NCBI GenBank assembly: GCA_023434855.1
Contig: JAEYSJ010000358.1
Span: forward strand, 1 to 11,887
DNA from: Bacillota bacterium
GTDB lineage: Bacteria > Bacillota_C > Negativicutes > JAEYSJ01
Length of the DNA: 11,887 nucleotides
Direction: 5' to 3'
Under the pieces are notes generated by a model. That model was not told where the DNA came from. It made no database searches and saw only the letters and a program-made list of their open reading frames with translations. A program made the translations under genes and the position numbers. Of this stretch, positions 7,087 through 11,887 are shown piece by piece (positions within the stretch are counted from its first letter, which is position 1; each line of letters opens with the position of its first letter).

Positions 7087-7743
7087 TTAAACTCCTTTTT
7101 GACGCTGCTCTAACTGCTTTTTAAATATAAATTTTACTATTTTATTACTAACAGAATTGTGAGCGTTTATAAATCTAACACCTAGCCAATATGCCCGTAG
7201 ATTAACCGTCGACTGCTCAACCCTGATAACTTCTCCATCTACTTGAACTGGGCCAAACCCAGGAATATCAAACGACAGCTTCAGTTTAGTGCCAATGGGA
7301 AGGGCTTCTTTAACGATAAGCCGTATTCCTCCGCCGCTAATGTCTTTAGTTAAAACGACTTCAGAAATAGGTTCCTCATCCGAATTATCTTTGCTGGATA
7401 ATAGAGTCATTCTTACGCGCAATGCAGTATTCAAACGTACAAAACTACGTTGTTGAATTTTTTTAATATCACGTGGTAGTGATACAATCCATACAGGAAA
7501 TGGCGTTATTCCTTTATCTAAAAAAGTACTGCTAAATTGATATACCGCATTATCGGCAAATACTTTGCCATAAAAAGAACTCTCGGCCTGTGGCAATACA
7601 GGATGGCCTTTACGCATTGGCATAGCAATAATCATATGTTTATCAGTAATATCCTCAATTCGGCTATGGTATTGTTCTAAGTTAGGTTGGGGAGATAACA
7701 TAATTACTAATCTTTGATTAATTTTAAAAATATTATTTAAAAT
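7087..7743 (-). CDS. YcgR-type PilZ c-di-GMP receptor, probable ATT start
   Basis: The protein is of the YcgR/DgrA/MotI type, which brakes flagellar rotation when it binds c-di-GMP. The N-terminal YcgR domain includes YHSRIEDITDKHMIIAMPMRKGHPV-like sequence. The C-terminal PilZ domain has both binding motifs: RxxxR in QQRSFVRL (Arg85 and Arg89 counted from the ATG at 7701) and DxSxxG in DISGGG (residues 120-125). The ATG at 7701 has no SD. In-frame codons upstream read LNNIFKINQRLVI, which resembles the conserved first strand of this family. That extension begins at an ATT (7743-7741) placed seven bases after a perfect AAGGAGGTG. I therefore place the start at this ATT (218 residues); the ATG alternative gives 204. 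ATT starts are rare, so this might instead be an ATG mutated to ATT. The gene sits between flhG and cheB, inside the operon, so c-di-GMP input is co-expressed with the motility machinery. Confidence 0.88.
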   Translation of the reverse strand: MLNNIFKINQRLVIMLSPQPNLEQYHSRIEDITDKHMIIAMPMRKGHPVLPQAESSFYGKVFADNAVYQFSSTFLDKGITPFPVWIVSLPRDIKKIQQRSFVRLNTALRVRMTLLSSKDNSDEEPISEVVLTKDISGGGIRLIVKEALPIGTKLKLSFDIPGFGPVQVDGEVIRVEQSTVNLRAYWLGVRFINAHNSVSNKIVKFIFKKQLEQRQKGV

Positions 7744-7745
7744 AA

Positions 7746-7760
7746 CACCTCACCTCCTTA
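7746..7760 (-). promoter_or_regulatory. Very strong Shine-Dalgarno for the PilZ gene
   Basis: The minus strand reads TAAGGAGGTGAGGTG, a near-perfect anti-16S match, right after the flhG stop. The nearest ATG in the PilZ frame is 44 nt away, too far for it. GTG at 7748-7746 opens a frame that stops after two more codons. The in-frame ATT at 7743 lies seven bases after GGAGGTG, the ideal spacing. The SD thus decides the start of the downstream gene in favour of ATT. Confidence 0.75.
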
Positions 7761-7765
7761 ATTTA

Positions 7766-8647
7766 TCATCGCATTACTTCTAAGAACTTGTGAAAGAATG
7801 CTTTAATTCCCTTTGGTTGGGGAATATTCTCGCCAAACAGCAACAAATGAGCAATGTGTTTAATGCAACGAGTTGAGATTGAATCAGGAAAAGCTAATAA
7901 AAGTGGCACCTGGTTTTTCACTGCCTTCAGCATATTGCGGTCTTCATAAACAAAGCCAAGGCTATTAATCGGCAATCCCAAAAATTTGAAAGCAACTTTT
8001 ATCAACTTATCAACGACTAATTGTCCCTCATCTATTTCAAGAACACGATTTATCACCAATCTGAGCGGTGCTGTACCTTGATGGCCGGAATAAGTTTTCA
8101 TCATGGCATAAGCGTCGGTAATTGCGGTAGGTTCCGGAGTGGTAATAATAATAACCTCATCAGCCGCAATAACGAAATTTATTACATTGCGGTTTATGCC
8201 TGCTCCGGTATCAACTAAAATAATATCAGCCCAATCATCACATAAAGTTATATGGTTAATAATATGTTGTAACTGGGAATCGCTCAGATTTGCTAACTGA
8301 AAAATCCCCGAACCGCCTGACATAAACTTAATTCCATGCGGGCCTTCCACAATGATATCATTTAAATTAATTCCATCTTCTAATAGATTTAATATATTGA
8401 ACGGCGTGGAACAGCCTAAGACCACATCTACATTAGCCATGCCTAGATCTGCGTCAATAACTAATACTTTTTGACCTAACCCGGCTAAGGCCAGCGCCAA
8501 ATTGACCGTAAAATTAGTTTTACCAACCCCGCCTTTACCGCTGGTAACAGTAATAACTCTTGCTTTGTCTTGCCTCTTAATAATAGGACTAGTGGACTTA
8601 TTGGATTCCTTTACCATCTGTCGTAATTTTTCCGCTTGATCTCGCAT
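7766..8647 (-). CDS. flhG: MinD/ParA-type ATPase FlhG, flagellar number regulator
   Basis: FlhG (YlxH/FleN) is a membrane-cycling ATPase that, together with FlhF, sets flagellar number and placement. The N-terminus MRDQAEKLRQM carries the DQAxxLR motif known to stimulate the FlhF GTPase. The deviant Walker A GKGGVGKT is at residues 37-44, Asp65/Asp67 lie in VIDADLGMANVD (switch I), and switch II is VDTGAG at 145-150. The C-terminus KAFFHKFLEVM is amphipathic and fits a MinD-like membrane-targeting helix. The length of 293 is normal. It starts 2 nt after the flhF stop with its SD (GAGGGA) inside the end of flhF, so coupling is likely. Confidence 0.96.
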   Translation of the reverse strand: MRDQAEKLRQMVKESNKSTSPIIKRQDKARVITVTSGKGGVGKTNFTVNLALALAGLGQKVLVIDADLGMANVDVVLGCSTPFNILNLLEDGINLNDIIVEGPHGIKFMSGGSGIFQLANLSDSQLQHIINHITLCDDWADIILVDTGAGINRNVINFVIAADEVIIITTPEPTAITDAYAMMKTYSGHQGTAPLRLVINRVLEIDEGQLVVDKLIKVAFKFLGLPINSLGFVYEDRNMLKAVKNQVPLLLAFPDSISTRCIKHIAHLLLFGENIPQPKGIKAFFHKFLEVMR

Positions 8648-8649
8648 AT

Positions 8650-9753
8650 TTAATCCCTCAAAATCAGATTTGCCAATTTATTGGGGTCAGCTAATTCAAT
8701 ATCATCAGGTACATTTTGACCGGTTGTCACATAAGAAAGTGCTGTGGGAAACTGATATAAGAGATTCAATATGATTCCAAGATTATTTGATTCGTCACTT
8801 TTAGTAAATAAAAATTTCTGAGGTGAACACACGGAAAATTTGTTTACAATATCCAAAGCATCTTTATATTTAGTCGTTGCACTCAAAACCAGATGTGTTT
8901 CGATATGAGGATCAATTTCCAGCAGTGTTTGTAGTTCAGCTAGATGGTAATGATTTTGCGGACTGCGGCCAGCTGTGTCAATCAAAATTAATTGTTTGTC
9001 CTTATGACGGTAAAGTGCGGCTTTAAGTTCATCGGCAGTATATACAATTTCTATTGGCACACCAATAATATCGGCATATGTCTTAAGCTGTTCAACAGCT
9101 GAGATGCGATAAGTATCAGCTGTAACCAAAGCGACTTTAAGACCTTCTTTTATTGCAAAATTTGCTGCCAACTTAGCAATGGTAGTGGTTTTTCCCACTC
9201 CTGTAGGACCAATAAGGGCAACTTTTTTGCAACCAGACGGCAAAATGTTGATACCATCTACTTTTTGTAGATTATTAGATATTCGTTCCAAAAGTAATTT
9301 ACGTATTACGGGATCATCGCCACCATAAGCGGACTGATTTTCAGGCAGGCCTGTAATTAAATTTTCAGCAATCTGCGGATCGATATCATTCTTTATCAGC
9401 AAGTCAAACAGTGGCGGCACCTGTTGATCAATTTTAGGTATTTTACATACTACTTGTTCAAGTAATTTACGCATATTGGAAAGTTCAAGCTGCACCGCTG
9501 TAATTTTTGTATCTTCTTTTTCCTTTAACACAACAGGAGCAGCGGCAGGCTGTGAAGCTTTTTTTTCGACAGTTGTCAAAGTTTGCGTGTCAGTAGCCGC
9601 CATGACTTCAACCATTTCTTGCGAAAAGAACCCGAAGAACCCCCCTTTACGGAAACGCCGGGTATGTAATATTACTGCATCACGACCTAAATTATTTTTT
9701 ACTTGTAGTAAAGCATCCTGCATAGTAGTTGCTGTAAATAATCTTACCTTCAA
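8650..9753 (-). CDS. flhF: SRP-type GTPase FlhF, flagellar placement
   Basis: FlhF is an SRP-family GTPase that directs early flagellar components to the assembly site. The start is TTG at 9753, supported by the conserved family beginning MKVRLFTATTMQDALLQVK and DAVILHTRRF. Next come a B domain of low conservation (about 55-100), an N domain (about 100-165) and the NG GTPase core: G1 GPTGVGKTT (182-190), TADTYR (211-216), G3 DTAGR (259-263), G4 TKSDE (317-321) and the GQNVPDD loop (345-351). Length 367 is typical. The TTG lies one base after the flhA stop and has only a weak, distant SD (GGGATGGTG), so its translation probably depends on coupling to flhA. Confidence 0.97.
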   Translation of the reverse strand: MKVRLFTATTMQDALLQVKNNLGRDAVILHTRRFRKGGFFGFFSQEMVEVMAATDTQTLTTVEKKASQPAAAPVVLKEKEDTKITAVQLELSNMRKLLEQVVCKIPKIDQQVPPLFDLLIKNDIDPQIAENLITGLPENQSAYGGDDPVIRKLLLERISNNLQKVDGINILPSGCKKVALIGPTGVGKTTTIAKLAANFAIKEGLKVALVTADTYRISAVEQLKTYADIIGVPIEIVYTADELKAALYRHKDKQLILIDTAGRSPQNHYHLAELQTLLEIDPHIETHLVLSATTKYKDALDIVNKFSVCSPQKFLFTKSDESNNLGIILNLLYQFPTALSYVTTGQNVPDDIELADPNKLANLILRD

Positions 9754-9754
9754 T

Positions 9755-11821
9755 TTACAATTTCACCATCCCTAATGTTTGCATTTCAACTTTAGGTTCT
9801 AATTCCGCATATGACAAGACAGTGAGATTTGGTACAATACGCTCAGTCAATTTACGAAAATGCATTCTAACGGCGGGATTGGTTAGTACTATCGGTTGAT
9901 AACCCAGACCGGTAAGTTTGGCAAGTTCGTTTGTAAGACTGTTTATTACTGTTTGCATTGTATTAGGATCAAGCGCGACATAAGAACCGTGTTCTGTACG
10001 TTGCACTGCGGAACTAATGGTATTTTCCAATTGTGGATCAACGGTAATGCAGGTTAAAATGTTATTTTGAGCATATTGCCGTGAAATTTGACGAGCCATT
10101 GCATGCCTGGTATATTCAGTAAGAATTTCGGTATCTTTTGTAAGCTGAGCATAATCAGCCAAAGTTTCTAAAATTGTTACCATATCCCTAATTGAAATTC
10201 GCTCACGTAAAAGATTTGCCAATACTTTTTGTATATCCCCGACTGATAATAAATTTGGTGTTAATTCCTCGACAACTGCAGGATGATTTTGTTTAACTGA
10301 GTCAATAAGAGTCTGCACTTCCTGCCGTCCAAGAATTTCAGACGCATAGCTTTTAATAATTTCAGTAAGATGGGTAGCCAATACTGAAACGGAATCAACG
10401 ACAGTATATCCTGCTAACTCAGCCTTTTCGCGATTGGCTTCCTGTATCCAGAGAGCCGGCAAACCAAATGCCGGTTCTGTAGTTTCAATACCATTGACTT
10501 CTTCAAAGGCTGTTCCGGGATTCATAGCTAAATAGTGATCAAGCAATAATTCACCTTTAGCAATTTCAATACCCTTCAATTTAATTACATACGCATTTGG
10601 CTTTAGCTGAATATTATCTCTAATACGAATGGTAGGTACGATCAGTCCCAACTCGATAGCACACTGGCGACGAATCATAACGACACGATCAAGCAAATCC
10701 CCGCCTTGCCCCACATCGACCATAGGAATTAAACTATAACCAATTTCCAGCTCCATTTGATCAACCTGGAGCAATGACACAATATTTTCCGGCTTGCGTA
10801 CATCCTCTTTTTCCTTCTCTTCCAAATTAGTAATTTCCATTTCTGCAGCGGATTGGGCGTTTTTGCGTAAAGTATATCCAATCCCCGTCACCAGCGCGCT
10901 GAGTACAAAAAATGGAATTCCAGGCAGTCCTGGCACTATCCCCAGTAAAAACAATACACCGGCAACAATGAAAAATACCCGTGGATTAGTAAACACCTGG
11001 CTGGTGATGTCATGACCCAAATTGGAATCTGAGGCTGCGCGGGTAACAACAATACCGGTAGCAGTTGAAATTAGAAGTGCCGGTATCTGATTGACCAATC
11101 CTTCGCCTACTGTTAATAATGTATAACTTTGTAAAGCTTGCACAATATCCATATTACGTTGGACCATACCAATGAAAAAACCGCCTACAATATTTATAAT
11201 AATAATAATAATTGCCGCAACTGCATCACCTTTGACAAACTTGCTGGCGCCATCCATGGCTCCATAAAAATCAGCTTCCCGCTGAATATTGACACGGCGC
11301 TGCCGGGCTTCATTATCAGTGATCAGTCCGGCATTGAGATCAGCATCTATACTCATCTGTTTACCAGGCATAGCATCAAGGGTAAAACGGGCGGCAACTT
11401 CCGCTACACGTTCAGCACCGCGGGTAATAACAATAAATTGAATGATAATAAGAATAACGAATATAATAAATCCTACAATCGCGTTGCCGCCGACAACAAA
11501 GTTACCGAATGCCATAATAACTTCACCGGCATAACCGTCAAGTAAAATTAATCTCGTGGAAGAAACATTAAGAGCTAGTCGAAATAAAGTGGTAATTAAC
11601 AACAAAGAAGGAAATACAGAAAATTGCAATGGTTCAATATTATACACCGCTACCATTACCACGACTAGTGCAAGTGTAATGTTAAAGGATAAAAACAGAT
11701 CCAGCAAAAAGGCTGGAAGTGGAATAATCATCATGACAACGATTGTAATGATAGCAACAGCTATTAAAATATCACTGTATTTTAGTATACTTTTTAACGG
11801 TGATGTTTGCGAAATAGCCAA
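9755..11821 (-). CDS. flhA: Flagellar type III export gate protein FlhA
   Basis: FlhA is the large membrane subunit of the flagellar export gate and docks export chaperones and substrates. About eight membrane helices occupy residues 18-320. The FHIPEP signature between helices is intact (ERVAEVAARFTLDAMPGKQM, 137-156, followed by DADLNAGLI), as is the conserved GDAVAAI/NIVGG region at 198-214. A charged linker (EEKEKEDVRKPE) near 334-345 leads into the cytoplasmic domain to residue 688. Length matches the family (about 680-700). The start is TTG at 11821 with AGAAGGGA nine bases upstream; the next Met is inside the first helix, so TTG is required. It lies 29 nt after the flhB stop. Confidence 0.98.
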   Translation of the reverse strand: MAISQTSPLKSILKYSDILIAVAIITIVVMMIIPLPAFLLDLFLSFNITLALVVVMVAVYNIEPLQFSVFPSLLLITTLFRLALNVSSTRLILLDGYAGEVIMAFGNFVVGGNAIVGFIIFVILIIIQFIVITRGAERVAEVAARFTLDAMPGKQMSIDADLNAGLITDNEARQRRVNIQREADFYGAMDGASKFVKGDAVAAIIIIIINIVGGFFIGMVQRNMDIVQALQSYTLLTVGEGLVNQIPALLISTATGIVVTRAASDSNLGHDITSQVFTNPRVFFIVAGVLFLLGIVPGLPGIPFFVLSALVTGIGYTLRKNAQSAAEMEITNLEEKEKEDVRKPENIVSLLQVDQMELEIGYSLIPMVDVGQGGDLLDRVVMIRRQCAIELGLIVPTIRIRDNIQLKPNAYVIKLKGIEIAKGELLLDHYLAMNPGTAFEEVNGIETTEPAFGLPALWIQEANREKAELAGYTVVDSVSVLATHLTEIIKSYASEILGRQEVQTLIDSVKQNHPAVVEELTPNLLSVGDIQKVLANLLRERISIRDMVTILETLADYAQLTKDTEILTEYTRHAMARQISRQYAQNNILTCITVDPQLENTISSAVQRTEHGSYVALDPNTMQTVINSLTNELAKLTGLGYQPIVLTNPAVRMHFRKLTERIVPNLTVLSYAELEPKVEMQTLGMVKL
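11198..11212 (-). repeat. Trinucleotide run (ATT)5 within flhA
   Basis: Five perfect ATT codons followed by one ATA encode six consecutive isoleucines (residues 204-209) in a membrane helix of FlhA, just before NIVGG. A change in copy number would keep the frame but shift the helix by one residue per unit. It is short enough that it may simply reflect A+T-rich coding of a hydrophobic helix. Confidence 0.7.
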
Positions 11822-11850
11822 AATTCCTCTTCCCTTCTAAACTAATAATT

Positions 11851-11887
11851 TTATGACAAACGTTTCTTTAGTTTATACACATACGCC
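11851..11887 (-). CDS. flhB: 3' end of flhB (flagellar export gate / substrate-switch protein), cut by the window edge
   Basis: Twelve codons including the TAA stop are visible and read AYVYKLKKRLS. This fits the end of FlhB, whose cytoplasmic domain commonly finishes with a leucine-rich helix followed by VYxLKxR. The gene directly before flhA in the Bacillota fla/che operon is flhB, which supports the call. The fragment is too short for a certain assignment on sequence alone. Confidence 0.7.
   Translation of the reverse strand, partial: AYVYKLKKRLS

Noticed and set aside
6505..7113. Plus-strand open frame of about 200 codons opposite cheB
   Set aside because: It is the antisense shadow of a fully conserved cheB gene; the translation has no recognisable domain and is explained by codon usage of the opposite strand.
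11138..11545. Plus-strand open frame opposite flhA, rich in Asn, Ile and Thr
   Set aside because: Antisense to conserved flhA membrane segments; low-complexity composition reflects the complement of Ile/Val-rich codons.

Overview
The window is a continuous block of flagellar and chemotaxis genes, all on the minus strand, so gene order reads from the right edge to the left edge. From upstream to downstream: the last codons of flhB, then flhA, flhF, flhG, a YcgR-type PilZ gene, cheB, cheA, cheW, cheC, cheD, a doubtful small ORF, a small two-helix membrane protein, the flagellar sigma factor gene (sigD/fliA, interrupted by a stop codon), and the 5' part of a fapA-like (DUF342) gene that runs off the left edge. 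No RNA gene, insertion sequence, CRISPR array or phage gene was seen. No convincing promoter or terminator was seen either, so the block is probably an internal part of one long fla/che operon.

The order flhB-flhA-flhF-flhG-cheB-cheA-cheW-cheC-cheD-sigD is the classic Bacillota fla/che arrangement, as in Bacillus subtilis. CheC together with CheD, low G+C, strong AGGAGG-type Shine-Dalgarno (SD) sites and frequent TTG/GTG starts also fit Bacillota. The PilZ gene between flhG and cheB and the DUF342 gene after sigD suggest an anaerobic lineage such as the clostridia or Negativicutes (Sporomusa/Pelosinus type). That finer placement is from memory and is only moderately supported.

Right part (about 7766-11887): export and placement genes. 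FlhB and FlhA belong to the flagellar type III export gate; FlhF (SRP-type GTPase) and FlhG (MinD-type ATPase) set flagellar number and position. Middle (about 2290-7743): control of rotation. The PilZ protein couples c-di-GMP to motility, CheA and CheW form the receptor-kinase core, CheB is the receptor methylesterase, and CheC and CheD form the CheY-P phosphatase and receptor-deamidase adaptation pair. Left part (1-2289): a small unknown membrane protein, the late-gene sigma factor and FapA.

The most notable observations are: (1) an in-frame TAA at codon 80 of an otherwise intact 251-codon sigD gene, which would abolish the flagellar sigma factor; (2) a PilZ gene whose only well-placed SD points to an ATT start codon, and whose conserved N-terminus appears only if translation starts there; (3) an unrecognised conserved-looking membrane protein between cheD and sigD, whose start is better placed at an internal GTG with a strong SD. 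No wholly new multi-gene system was seen.
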